Positions 7,567 through 15,673 of a DNA stretch of 64,000 nucleotides are shown here, piece by piece. Source of the stretch: a virus; IMG/VR virus record IMGVR_UViG_3300042484_001385, positions 1 through 64,000 of that record; one strand, given 5' to 3'. Every line of letters starts with the position of its first letter. Position 1 is the stretch's first letter. A model generated the notes under the pieces. That model had not been told where the DNA came from. It saw only the letters and a program-made list of their open reading frames with translations, and searched no databases. The translations under genes and the position numbers were made by a program.

Positions 7567-9654
7567 ATTAAAAAACTAATACGCATAGTAGCAGCCACAT
7601 TGTTAGCATTTGGCTGGCTTATTATCTCCCCAGAAGGTGCTTACTCTGATGACCCCCTCACAGTTGCAGCCCAAGAAATACAAGAACTTAACAATAGTGT
7701 AGACGACCTTGGCTATCAAGATGAATTTATATCCTTAATTGAAGATGCAGAAGATAAATATGATATTGCCGTATCTGCAAAAGAAACCCAGACTCAAACC
7801 TCTGGCCTATATAATGATGCCATTGACGCAGAAGCCACGGCACTTGAAGAAAAAGACTTAGCCCAAGCAGCAGTAGATGGACAAACAGCAACAGTAGCCA
7901 CAGCACTTGAGCATAAAGATGATGCCTACGATGCACTTGGTATAGCCAATATTAATCTACAAACAGCACAGCAAGCCCTAAATAGTGCTGGTGGAACTGG
8001 TCTTTCCTACACAGTTTATAACCTATTAAGAAGTGGAAATTCAGCAGTACCTGGATCTGTAATCTGCTCAGGCACATGGAACTCAAACTATATGCAACTT
8101 CCAGTATGTCAAAATAGGTATGAAAACATTGTGGTTAAATTTGCTGGACAGATAACAGTTCCATCATGGTTTACAACAGTAGCGTTTGCAGGATATACAG
8201 ACGATGGCTTTAGAATGTATGTTGATGGACAGCCTGCTGTTAACAACTGGGTAGAGCAAGGGGTGCGGTGGAGTGCATGGTCCCCAACATATGATGTAAC
8301 CGAAGACAAAACTTTAGATGTAGAGATATGGTGGTATAACGGAGGAGGCCCAGGGTCTTATCATCTTGGGTGGACAATACCTGGTGGAATGACAGGAGCA
8401 GGCTGTGACTATGCTGGAAATCCACGAGTATGGGGAGAAGACTTTAGTTGTAATTTAAATACATTCTCATCTGGACCTGGAGCAACTCAAGAACAAACCA
8501 ACGATTACAACAACGCCCTTGCTGCAAGAAACTCAGCACAAGATGTGTATAATGATAAACTAAATGTTTATAATCAATCAGTCTCAACACTTAATACTTA
8601 CAATCAAACCCTGACAACTAAAACTAATAACTATAACACTGCTGTATCAAATGTAGCAATTGCGTTACAAAATAAAGAAGATGCAGAAGATGAATATAAC
8701 CAGTCAATTGTTCATTTAAATAATGCTATTAATGATGCATGGAAATATTATTATGAGCAATCAGCAAGAGAACTTAATGCTGCAATTGCTCAAGCAGCAG
8801 CCAATGCTGCAGCCAATCAGCCTACCCCAGAACCAACACCAGAACCTTCTCCAGAACCAACTGAAGAGCCAACAGATGAGCCAAGTCCAGAACCATCCCC
8901 AGATCCAACTGATGAGCCAACTGAAGAACCTACTCCAGAGCCTTCTCCAGAGCCTACAGTAGACCCTACAGACCAGCCTACACCTGAACCTACCCCAGAG
9001 GAACCACCTACTCCTGAACCAACTCCAGAACCAACTGAAGAGCCTGCCCCAGAACCTTCACCAGAACCTGGGCCAGATCCAGAACCTGAAGAGAACCCAT
9101 GGACTGAACCAGATGTAGAAATTACTGATGAAGTTTTAGCAGCACTTGTTCCTGAAAAAGGAACGGGAACAGAAGAGGATTTATCTAATGTTATTGCTAA
9201 TCTTACAAGCAAGGATAATAAGTTAGTTATTCTTTCCCCTGAACAAATCACAGCAGTTAGCCAAACTCTCAAAGCATTAACACAAGAAGCAAAGCAAGAG
9301 GTTGCAGAAGACCTTGGCATCAAGCCTTCAGAAGTTGCACAGATTGCTGAGCAGATGAAGTCTAACCCAGCACTTGCAGAAGCATTTGTTGAGTTTACAG
9401 ACAGAGCAGAAACTGCAGGGGAGACACCAATGCCTTTTACATTAGCAGATGCAGTAACAGAAGTACAAACAGAAGCATTCTTAGCAGACCCACTTGGAGC
9501 AGTATTTGAAGTTGATGTTACAGAACTCCTATCTAATTTCTCTGAATTAGGTATGGACATGACAGATGATCAGAGAGAAAAAGCCCAGGAAGTCATTATC
9601 CCAGTAATCATTGTTTCACAGATTGCAAATGTAATGATTGGGATGAGGAGGTAA
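7567..9654 (+). CDS. Secreted PA14-like, coiled-coil and Pro/Glu/Thr-repeat surface protein
   Basis: About 695 residues. The frame gives a proper signal peptide (K-K-L-I-R-I then a hydrophobic core) only if translation starts at the ATT codon at 7567, right after a strong ribosome-binding site; the TTG at 7600 would remove the charged N-terminus. Order: signal peptide; coiled coil (to about residue 140); PA14/lectin-like domain (about 145-300, with TDDGFRMYVDG typical of PA14); second coiled coil; P-E-P-T/S repeats (about 415-515); helical C-terminus with a hydrophobic end. PA14 domains often bind glycans, so a host-attachment or surface role is inferred. Confidence 0.75.
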   Translation: MKKLIRIVAATLLAFGWLIISPEGAYSDDPLTVAAQEIQELNNSVDDLGYQDEFISLIEDAEDKYDIAVSAKETQTQTSGLYNDAIDAEATALEEKDLAQAAVDGQTATVATALEHKDDAYDALGIANINLQTAQQALNSAGGTGLSYTVYNLLRSGNSAVPGSVICSGTWNSNYMQLPVCQNRYENIVVKFAGQITVPSWFTTVAFAGYTDDGFRMYVDGQPAVNNWVEQGVRWSAWSPTYDVTEDKTLDVEIWWYNGGGPGSYHLGWTIPGGMTGAGCDYAGNPRVWGEDFSCNLNTFSSGPGATQEQTNDYNNALAARNSAQDVYNDKLNVYNQSVSTLNTYNQTLTTKTNNYNTAVSNVAIALQNKEDAEDEYNQSIVHLNNAINDAWKYYYEQSARELNAAIAQAAANAAANQPTPEPTPEPSPEPTEEPTDEPSPEPSPDPTDEPTEEPTPEPSPEPTVDPTDQPTPEPTPEEPPTPEPTPEPTEEPAPEPSPEPGPDPEPEENPWTEPDVEITDEVLAALVPEKGTGTEEDLSNVIANLTSKDNKLVILSPEQITAVSQTLKALTQEAKQEVAEDLGIKPSEVAQIAEQMKSNPALAEAFVEFTDRAETAGETPMPFTLADAVTEVQTEAFLADPLGAVFEVDVTELLSNFSELGMDMTDDQREKAQEVIIPVIIVSQIANVMIGMRR

Positions 9655-9656
9655 AA

Positions 9657-9863
9657 ATGAAAATAATCAAAAAAGTTGTGAAGGGATTCTTCACATGGCT
9701 TAAAGATGCAGGGGTGGAAGTGATTGCACAGGCCTTTACTCTCCTTGGCTTCTTCATCGCATGGCTAACTTTGACGGGATCAGCAAGAGACATTGTTGGT
9801 ATTGCAGTACTTGCAACAACAGTAATTTGGCTAATAACAATCCCATTAAGAAAGGAGGACTAA
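9657..9863 (+). CDS. Small membrane protein, holin-like
   Basis: 68 residues with an amphipathic, Lys-rich N-terminus and two hydrophobic helices (about residues 20-40 and 45-62), ending in R-K-E-D. Ribosome-binding site GGAGG. It sits directly before another holin-like gene and upstream of the CHAP endolysin, so a role in membrane permeabilisation is plausible but unproven. Confidence 0.6.
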   Translation: MKIIKKVVKGFFTWLKDAGVEVIAQAFTLLGFFIAWLTLTGSARDIVGIAVLATTVIWLITIPLRKED

Positions 9864-9865
9864 AT

Positions 9866-10150
9866 ATGGCAACTAAAAAGGTAGTAGAGCCTCCTAAGAA
9901 GGAGCACCCACAAAAAGCAATAACCAATATCTTAATGCGTATAATAGCAGTGTTTGCTGCTTCTGGTCTATCAGTACTTGGTGCTGGAGCAGTAGTTGGA
10001 ATTGACACAGTTCAGGCAGTATTCTTAGCAGGACTATTAGGCGTAGCAACAGTCATTGAAAGACTGGCAAGGGCTTTTTTGGACGATGGAAAACTCACAT
10101 TGTCAGAGATCAATGATGCGTTTAAGACGGTAGACAAAAAGGCTAATTAG
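9866..10150 (+). CDS. Holin-like membrane protein
   Basis: 94 residues from ATG 9866, preceded by AAAGGAGG. A Lys/Pro-rich cytoplasmic N-terminus is followed by two hydrophobic helices (about residues 22-45 and 48-66) and an EF-hand-like D-D-G-K-L-T-L-S-E-I tail. This layout is common for phage holins. Two nt separate it from the previous membrane gene, suggesting a holin pair. Confidence 0.6.
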   Translation: MATKKVVEPPKKEHPQKAITNILMRIIAVFAASGLSVLGAGAVVGIDTVQAVFLAGLLGVATVIERLARAFLDDGKLTLSEINDAFKTVDKKAN

Positions 10151-10166
10151 TCATTATTGACGGTAG

Positions 10167-10222
10167 TTGACAGCCCTCTCTGGGCAATGGTATACTTAAG
10201 TATCACCTATCTGGAGAGGGCT
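10167..10222 (+). promoter_or_regulatory. Strong promoter TTGACA-18-TATACT inside a 9-bp inverted repeat
   Basis: TTGACA at 10167-10172 and TATACT at 10191-10196 with an 18-bp spacer. AGCCCTCTC (10172-10180) and GAGAGGGCT (10214-10222) are perfect inverted arms. Transcripts arriving from upstream would form a hairpin followed by TTTG, while new transcripts keep only the second arm. Confidence 0.65.
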
Positions 10223-10227
10223 TTGTC

Positions 10228-10752
10228 ATGACCTGTATTGTTGCTTTGCGCCATGAAGATAAAATTTATATGGCTGGAGATCGTGGAGCATCAGACGATG
10301 GTGTTATTCTTTCACTTGAATCACCAAAGGTTTGGAAGGTTGGTCCATATTTAATTGGATATGCTGGCTCTATGGACGGTGACAGAATTAGGCACAATTT
10401 TAGACCGACAGCGCCAAACATCAAAGATACAGATAAGTTTATGCATACAAAATTTATTAAAGAACTCCGTGAATTCTATAACGAGTTTTGGATTGATACA
10501 TCTAAAGAAGGAGAACTTAGTTTAATCATTGGCATTCGTGGTGAAATATATGAGCACAGTTCTGGAGATATGTCTTTATCTAAGTACTCTTTACCATATG
10601 TTTCTATTGGCTCTGGATCAGAGTACGCCTATGGTGTTTTATATGCAACAGACAAACAAAAAAATGCAAGGAATAGAGTTAATCAGGCAGTATCTGCAGC
10701 AATTAAATTTAACCCATCGTGCATGGGACCAGTTGACATCATAAGCGCTTAG
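10228..10752 (+). CDS. Proteasome/HslV-like Ntn hydrolase
   Basis: 174 residues. After Met the protein begins T-C-I-V-A-L. Numbering from this Thr, D17 (AGDRG) and K33 (ESPK) fall exactly at the catalytic T1-D17-K33 positions of proteasome beta subunits and HslV, and WKVGPYLIGYAGS matches the strand region with the G-x-x-G turn. The protein would be an N-terminal-nucleophile peptidase, probably self-processed by Met removal. It has its own strong promoter. Such proteins occur sporadically in phages; substrates are unknown, and virion maturation or interference with the host proteasome are possibilities. Confidence 0.75.
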   Translation: MTCIVALRHEDKIYMAGDRGASDDGVILSLESPKVWKVGPYLIGYAGSMDGDRIRHNFRPTAPNIKDTDKFMHTKFIKELREFYNEFWIDTSKEGELSLIIGIRGEIYEHSSGDMSLSKYSLPYVSIGSGSEYAYGVLYATDKQKNARNRVNQAVSAAIKFNPSCMGPVDIISA

Positions 10753-10767
10753 GAGTATACTTAATAT

Positions 10768-10971
10768 ATGAATCACACACACGATGATTTGTCACCTGAA
10801 GAACAAGAGTTCGGTATTTGGCTTGAAAATGGTATTGAAAGAGGATGGGTAACTCCACCGTACTGCAATACCCATGATGGCGGATACGAGTATATGGGTG
10901 AAGAAGAAATTGAGGAATGGGACCAAGGTGGTGACCCATGTTGTCATGTCGTAAGACTGATGATCTCATAA
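10768..10971 (+). CDS. Small acidic phage protein
   Basis: 67 residues, rich in Glu/Asp, with CNTHDGG and CCHV segments. TATACT ends exactly 6 nt before its ATG, so the mRNA is expected to be leaderless. No function recognised. Confidence 0.65.
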   Translation: MNHTHDDLSPEEQEFGIWLENGIERGWVTPPYCNTHDGGYEYMGEEEIEEWDQGGDPCCHVVRLMIS

Positions 10972-10987
10972 ATAGAAAAGGAATATA

Positions 10988-11884
10988 ATGAAGAAAGTAC
11001 TACTAGCAATACTATCAGTATTGGTTGCATTTACATCATTGCAGCCATCTCATGCAGAAGATCAAAAAGTTTTAGCAATTATTGACTCTGCTATTAACTC
11101 TACAAAGTTTAATTCAATTATCCATGAAGTTTGTTTTACAACTGTCAAGTCATCAGTTGTTAATCAAGATATGTCTTGCCCTAACGGAGAACTGTTTATG
11201 GAAGGTCCAGGCGCAGCATCTGCACCATGGCCAGTATCTATCAACAATGCAACATATCACGGAGATAGTATGGTTAAGGCTGCATTAGCAACTAATCCAA
11301 ATCTTAAGATTGTTTTTATTAGATTTAACGATGTTACAAAACTTGGAAACTCACGAGGAGATTCAAAAGCACTAATTGCAGCAATCGAGTGGGTATCAAA
11401 TAACGCATCAAAATATAGCATTGATGCATTGTCAATTAGCCAATCAGGTACTAGTACCGATATTAAAACAAAGGCTAAGACATTTCATACTGATTGCACA
11501 AATTCTTTAGCATTAAGTTCAGTATCTAAATTAAACGCAAATAATATTCCTGTCTTTGCTGCAACTGGAAATGATGGGCTAAGCAGCCTAGTTGGTTTTC
11601 CAGCCTGCGTTCCTGGAGTTATTGGCGTAGGTGCAATGGGATCACCAACACAATTTGAAAAAGCAACAAATAGAGGTCCTGGTCTAGACCTTGTTGCTCT
11701 TGGCAAAGTTAGCATTACTAAATATAATGGATCTCAAACAGACATCTCTGGAAGTTCTGGAGCAAATGTTGTTGCAGCATCAGCATATGTTAGTAAAAAT
11801 ACATACAAGACATTTATAGAGTATTTTAATTCTTTATCAAAGGTTATAATCTCTGGAGTGTCTTACCCGTACACATCTAAATAA
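10988..11884 (+). CDS. Secreted subtilisin-like serine protease (S8 family)
   Basis: 298 residues with a Sec signal peptide (cleavage after SHA, residue 23). The catalytic triad can be placed: D33 in LAIIDSAI, H91 in YHGDSMV, oxyanion N195 in AATGNDG, and nucleophile S257 in SGSSGANVVAASAYV, in the correct S8 order. The domain is compact for a subtilase. It would be exported by the infected cell and may degrade host surface protein during lysis or act on virion proteins. It lies between the proteasome-like gene and the endolysin. Confidence 0.8.
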   Translation: MKKVLLAILSVLVAFTSLQPSHAEDQKVLAIIDSAINSTKFNSIIHEVCFTTVKSSVVNQDMSCPNGELFMEGPGAASAPWPVSINNATYHGDSMVKAALATNPNLKIVFIRFNDVTKLGNSRGDSKALIAAIEWVSNNASKYSIDALSISQSGTSTDIKTKAKTFHTDCTNSLALSSVSKLNANNIPVFAATGNDGLSSLVGFPACVPGVIGVGAMGSPTQFEKATNRGPGLDLVALGKVSITKYNGSQTDISGSSGANVVAASAYVSKNTYKTFIEYFNSLSKVIISGVSYPYTSK

Positions 11885-11920
11885 TATATAAGTCCTGGGC
11901 ATGACTAAAACTGCCTTCAA

Positions 11921-11993
11921 TGCCCTATAACTCAGTTGGTAGAGTGCCGAACTGTTAATTCGGATGTCCCTGGATCGAGGCCAGGTGGGGCAG
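11921..11993 (+). tRNA. tRNA-Asn (GTT)
   Basis: Full cloverleaf: acceptor TGCCCTA/TGGGGCA, D-arm ACTC/GAGT, anticodon stem CCGAA/TTCGG with loop CTGTTAA (anticodon GTT), T-stem CCTGG/CCAGG. Discriminator G; no encoded CCA. Confidence 0.95.
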
Positions 11994-12034
11994 CGTGATA
12001 TAATAAGATTGTCATACCTATAAGGAGGAATAAC

Positions 12035-12682
12035 ATGGCAGCAAAAGGTAGTTTAGAAGCAATCATTGAGGTTGCAAAGAAAGAAGTGGGCACAATTGAA
12101 GGCCCTAAAGATAACGAAACAAAGTACGGTGCATGGATTAAGGTTAATTTCCAGCCATGGTGCCAATCATTTGTTTCTTGGGCAGCATTTACTGCTGGAG
12201 TAAAGTCATTCCCTAAGTCTGCATCAACAGTAGCAGCAGCAGATTGGTTTAAGAAGGCTGAGCGTTGGTCAGATGCTCGTAACGATGATCCACAAGCAGG
12301 AGACTGGATCTATTTTGATTTTCCAGAAGATGGAGTAAATCGTATTTCACATGTTGGGCTTTGCATTAAGAATAATGGCGATGGAACAATTCAAGTTATC
12401 GAAGGAAATACATCTGGAACCGCAAAGGGAGATCAGCGCAATGGTGGAATGTGTGTTGAAAAAACTCGTGGCTATGTAAAAAATAACAAGAAGAAGTTGG
12501 TTAATGCTGTTGTTGGTTGGGGTCGTCCAGTTTACACTGGTGAAGAAAATGCTCCACTACTAAATAAGTTAGCAGCAACACCAACACCTGCTAAGCCAAC
12601 TGCAGCACCAAAAGAAATTAAGCCTGTAGTAAATAAACCAGCAGGTCGCAGTGGCGGAGGAAAAGGTTCAGTAGCACTATAA
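12035..12682 (+). CDS. lysA: CHAP-domain endolysin
   Basis: 215 residues. The CHAP (Cys-His amidase/peptidase) catalytic pair is C43 in QPWCQSFVSW and H106 in RISHVGLC, with the typical GDWIYFDF strand between. The C-terminus is a Pro/Ala/Lys-rich linker ending in a Gly-rich basic tail, which may bind the wall or membrane. It would cleave peptidoglycan at lysis. It follows the tRNA with a TATAAT at 11999-12004 and an AAGGAGG ribosome-binding site at 12022-12028. Confidence 0.85.
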   Translation: MAAKGSLEAIIEVAKKEVGTIEGPKDNETKYGAWIKVNFQPWCQSFVSWAAFTAGVKSFPKSASTVAAADWFKKAERWSDARNDDPQAGDWIYFDFPEDGVNRISHVGLCIKNNGDGTIQVIEGNTSGTAKGDQRNGGMCVEKTRGYVKNNKKKLVNAVVGWGRPVYTGEENAPLLNKLAATPTPAKPTAAPKEIKPVVNKPAGRSGGGKGSVAL

Positions 12683-12900
12683 TGGAATCAAAAAAGAGAA
12701 GCACGTACAAAACATTTACATGGCCAGCAGTTCACATTGGATTTGTTGGTACTTTAGTCTATTTTTTTGAAAAGGCTATTACTGGCGAAGCCCATTGGGA
12801 GTACGCTGGAACCTTTGCAATTGTCTATACACTCTGTGAGATGTTAGGATTTTTCTTACATGAAAGAGCATGGAACAAATTTGGAAAGGAGATCAAGTAA
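12682..12900 (+). CDS. DUF2061-like membrane protein
   Basis: 72 residues; start overlaps the endolysin stop. Pattern K-x-F-T-W-P, two hydrophobic helices with TGEAHWEYAG between, then a C-terminal LHERAWNKFG motif. This matches small DUF2061 membrane proteins. Directly coupled to the endolysin, so a holin-like or accessory lysis role is possible. Confidence 0.7.
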   Translation: MESKKRSTYKTFTWPAVHIGFVGTLVYFFEKAITGEAHWEYAGTFAIVYTLCEMLGFFLHERAWNKFGKEIK

Positions 12901-13010
12901 TGCGTATTAAAATAATTAGAGCAGTAGTAAAATTACTTGGATATGAGTGGGGTGGAGATAAATTAAATGCCCCAGTTTGGACCGTAAAAGAAAAGAAAAA
13001 ATCTAAGTAA
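12900..13010 (+). CDS. Tiny basic protein (36 aa)
   Basis: Start overlaps the previous stop (TAATG) and the stop abuts the next start. Amphipathic N-terminal helix, then Lys-rich end. Overlap at both ends supports translation. Function unknown. Confidence 0.5.
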   Translation: MRIKIIRAVVKLLGYEWGGDKLNAPVWTVKEKKKSK

Positions 13011-13196
13011 ATGGCATTATACGAATATGACTGCATGCCTTGTGGTCAGCGATATACAAAAGAAAGATCAATTAAAGAAAACGATCCAGGGTATGCTTGT
13101 GAAACTTGCAATCTACCGCTGGTTCGTGTATACTCTAATGTAGGAGCAGTATTCAACGGTAGTGGATTTTATTCCACTGATAACAGAAAGCGGTAG
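13011..13196 (+). CDS. FmdB-like zinc-ribbon protein
   Basis: 61 residues: ALYEYDCMPCG at the N-terminus and CETC at about residue 29 form the zinc ribbon, followed by the G-S-G-F-Y-S-T-D end seen in FmdB-family small proteins. Probably a nucleic-acid- or protein-binding Zn module. The ATG directly follows the previous stop. Confidence 0.8.
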   Translation: MALYEYDCMPCGQRYTKERSIKENDPGYACETCNLPLVRVYSNVGAVFNGSGFYSTDNRKR

Positions 13197-13209
13197 TATA
13201 ATGTTTACA

Positions 13210-13425
13210 ATGATTAAAGATGAAGTAAAGCAAGAATGGCAACTATCCCCAGCGGATCGTTGCGATAGATGCAATGCTGAGGCATTGGTTAAGGTTACAG
13301 GTATAAGTGGAGAACTTTTATTTTGTGGTCACCACTACAATAAGATTATGGATAAACAAGAAAGTTATAAAAAGATGATGTCTTTTGCGCTTACAATTCT
13401 TGATGAGCGAGAAAAACTAGCATAA
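13210..13425 (+). CDS. DUF7455-like zinc protein
   Basis: 71 residues with DRCDRCNAEALVKV and LLFCGHHYNK, the pattern of the small actinobacterial/actinophage DUF7455 family (Cys-x2-Cys and Cys-x-His-His). An ATG at 13201 overlaps a TATAAT box (13197-13202). The ATG at 13210, 7 nt after that box, fits the leaderless pattern of this phage and is chosen. Confidence 0.75.
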   Translation: MIKDEVKQEWQLSPADRCDRCNAEALVKVTGISGELLFCGHHYNKIMDKQESYKKMMSFALTILDEREKLA

Positions 13426-13428
13426 ATA

Positions 13429-14268
13429 GTGAAGTTCCACTACATGTGGAGAGGCGAGCCATTAAACTCAAAAAGACTTAGGGACCTCTCTTCTAAACTA
13501 GAAAATTCTGGGTATTACTCAGTTCTGCTAACCTTTCATTCAGAAAGTCCAGACTATTTAATAAAATCAGCAGCCGCTTTAATCCCAGGGAATAAATTAA
13601 AATATATGATTGCCCTAAGACCATACCACATGAGCCCTCAGTTTTGTGCAATGGTTACTGAAGGATATAATCAAATAGATAGTAATAGGTTAATATTTAA
13701 CTGGATTGCTGGAGATTTTCATAACAGAGATGACGAGCCAAGACAGGTTGACGTATTTGGAAAAACAGAGTCAATTGATCATATAGTTAAAAGAACTGTA
13801 TTCTTAAGAGATTTTGTTAAACAGTATAATTCTTTTAATATTGTATCTAAAAAACCAGAAATGGTATTTAGCGGTTTTTCTGATTATACTTTAGAGACTG
13901 TAAAAATTTTTAATGGCATATCTTTATGTATGATAGATGATTATAGGAAAAATATAGACAAATTTGATAAAATAGATAACAGAATGGTCTGTGTTAATCC
14001 TATTATCCTAAATTCAAACAAACAGATAGACGAGTATAAAACTACAATATCTTTAATTAATCCAAGGTCGTTGTATACTACAATTATAGGAGACAGGGAT
14101 ACTGTAAAGCAGAAACTTCTTAGACTAAAAGATGAAGGAATAACAGATGTTCTTTTAGATACAAATAGGCCAGAATCTTTTGGAATTGAGAACGAAGCAA
14201 GCAATACAAATGATATACTAGTTAATGAACTAGTTAGAGAAATATCTAAGGAGAAAAGCAATGTATGA
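13429..14268 (+). CDS. Luciferase-like flavin monooxygenase family protein (copy 1)
   Basis: 279 residues from GTG 13429; this start aligns with the N-terminus of the paralogue at 17308 (MKF-x-Y). The fold is suggested by L-K-Y-M-I-A-L-R-P-Y-H-M-S-P-Q after a short helix and R-L-I-F-N-W-I-A-G-D, the F420/FMN-dependent luciferase-like (SsuD-type) TIM-barrel pattern. It is shorter than the usual 330-380 residues. Actinobacteria use many such F420-dependent enzymes. Activity and substrate are unknown; ligand-binding residues could not be verified. Confidence 0.65.
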   Translation: MKFHYMWRGEPLNSKRLRDLSSKLENSGYYSVLLTFHSESPDYLIKSAAALIPGNKLKYMIALRPYHMSPQFCAMVTEGYNQIDSNRLIFNWIAGDFHNRDDEPRQVDVFGKTESIDHIVKRTVFLRDFVKQYNSFNIVSKKPEMVFSGFSDYTLETVKIFNGISLCMIDDYRKNIDKFDKIDNRMVCVNPIILNSNKQIDEYKTTISLINPRSLYTTIIGDRDTVKQKLLRLKDEGITDVLLDTNRPESFGIENEASNTNDILVNELVREISKEKSNV

Positions 14269-14668
14269 ATACTATGTAAGAAAAGTAGAGAATGTAGTAG
14301 ATGGAGATACCATAGATGTTCTTATTGATTTAGGGTTTGATATTCTGTTTGCATCCCGTGTAAGACTGGCTGGTATTGATACCCCTGAGTCCCGTACTAA
14401 GGACCTTGCTGAGAAGGCTTTGGGCTTAGAGGCTAAAGAATACCTAAAGAAGTCTCTAAAGGACGCCAAGTCCGTTGTAATCAAGACTGAAAAGATGGAC
14501 TCATCTGAAAAGTATGGTCGCATTTTAGGCTGGGTCTATGTAGATGGCAACACAGTATCACTTAACGACATGATGATCAATGATGGTTATGCATGGGGAT
14601 ACCTTGGAGATACTAAAGTCAAGGACTTTAATGCACTTGCAAAGGCAAGAAAAAAGTCTGGTAAATAA
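14261..14668 (+). CDS. Staphylococcal-nuclease-like thermonuclease (SNase)
   Basis: 135 residues. VVDGDTIDV, VRLAGIDTPES and KYGRILGWVY are the three SNase motifs, giving the catalytic Arg, Glu and second Arg. No signal peptide, so it probably acts in the cytoplasm on host DNA/RNA or in nucleotide recycling. Overlaps the luciferase-like gene by 8 nt. Confidence 0.9.
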   Translation: MYEYYVRKVENVVDGDTIDVLIDLGFDILFASRVRLAGIDTPESRTKDLAEKALGLEAKEYLKKSLKDAKSVVIKTEKMDSSEKYGRILGWVYVDGNTVSLNDMMINDGYAWGYLGDTKVKDFNALAKARKKSGK

Positions 14669-14669
14669 T

Positions 14670-14894
14670 ATGGGGCTTCAGGAAGAAGCAATGCTTGAAC
14701 ATCTCATGCTTCAAGGGGCTGTTGAATTCCAGGGTATTGATGAAATAACTGGAGAGATGATGTATACCATTACAGAAAAAATGAAAGAAGTTAGTCCAGG
14801 TATATATGAAGAATTAAAGGATCAGTACGAGCATCATATGTTTCAACTGATTGATCAAGGCCCTACCAGAATGACTTGGAGGGTCCGTACGTGA
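14670..14894 (+). CDS. Small phage protein, paralogue A
   Basis: 74 residues from ATG 14670. The segment A-V-E-F-Q-G-I-D-E-I-T-G-E-M-M-Y-T is repeated in the next gene (A-L-E-V-A-G-I-D-I-N-T-G-E-P-I-Y-N), showing a tandem duplication. Function unknown. Confidence 0.7.
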   Translation: MGLQEEAMLEHLMLQGAVEFQGIDEITGEMMYTITEKMKEVSPGIYEELKDQYEHHMFQLIDQGPTRMTWRVRT

Positions 14895-15229
14895 ACTTTA
14901 AAGATGAAGATGATGCAATAGATCAGTTAATCTTGTCTGGTGCTTTAGAGGTTGCTGGAATAGACATAAATACAGGAGAGCCAATATATAATTTTACAGA
15001 AAAATTAATAGATATAAGTCCAGAGTTGCATAAAGAAGTTTCTTTATATTTTTCTCGTGAAACTATGTCGTTGTGGAGTCATGGGTTTTTGGACATGGAT
15101 GTGACTGAAAAAAATCCTATAGTAACTCTTACGCCAAAAGCATTAGATGATATAGAGGTATCTAAACTAAGCAAAGAATCTCAGGCTACGTTGAGGGAAA
15201 TAATAAGAGTTATCCTTTCAGATAAGTAG
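14891..15229 (+). CDS. Small phage protein, paralogue B with C-terminal extension
   Basis: 112 residues from GTG 14891, chosen because GGAGGG at 14877-14882 is a well-spaced ribosome-binding site. The N-terminal half is homologous to the preceding gene; about 50 extra residues follow. Overlaps the previous gene by 4 nt. Confidence 0.7.
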   Translation: MNFKDEDDAIDQLILSGALEVAGIDINTGEPIYNFTEKLIDISPELHKEVSLYFSRETMSLWSHGFLDMDVTEKNPIVTLTPKALDDIEVSKLSKESQATLREIIRVILSDK

Positions 15230-15247
15230 TATAATTGTTTTGGAGAC

Positions 15248-15673
15248 ATGATGGAATATTTTTTAGGATCTGCGATCACCTTGATTGCTATGTTCATTAC
15301 AACAAGGCTTGCAGTTCCACGCATAAAAAAAACAAAACATCTACCATTTAGGTATAGTCAAAGCCACATACATATGCTTGTAATGCCTTTAATGCCAGAA
15401 CTAAAATACCGTAAGAAAAGAATGATTACTCAGTCAAGCAAGCATGATGAAAAAATTAATATAAAAGTAATAATATTAGAAAATAAAGCATATTTTGTAA
15501 AAGATGGAGGGTTTTATTGTGCAGATGTTGATGGCCATTCAGTAGATAGTCAGAATGCAACCCTAGTTGACACAATAGGTATGGATAAGGTACAATTAGA
15601 TAAGATGCTGTTTATAATGGATCAACTTAGAGAAGGGAAAACTAATGATAGTGGGAATACAGGGAACAAGTAG
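15248..15673 (+). CDS. Membrane-anchored hypothetical protein
   Basis: 141 residues. An N-terminal transmembrane helix (about 4-20) is followed by a basic cytoplasmic region. A TATAAT at about 15229 and GGAGA before the ATG give its own expression signals. Function unknown. Confidence 0.7.
   Translation: MMEYFLGSAITLIAMFITTRLAVPRIKKTKHLPFRYSQSHIHMLVMPLMPELKYRKKRMITQSSKHDEKINIKVIILENKAYFVKDGGFYCADVDGHSVDSQNATLVDTIGMDKVQLDKMLFIMDQLREGKTNDSGNTGNK

Noticed and set aside
8817-9560. Long minus-strand Ser/Gly/Val frame
   Set aside because: Shadow of the P-E-P-T repeats and C-terminus of the PA14 protein.
14272-14523. Minus-strand frame over the thermonuclease gene
   Set aside because: The plus strand encodes a complete SNase domain; the minus frame has no start signals.
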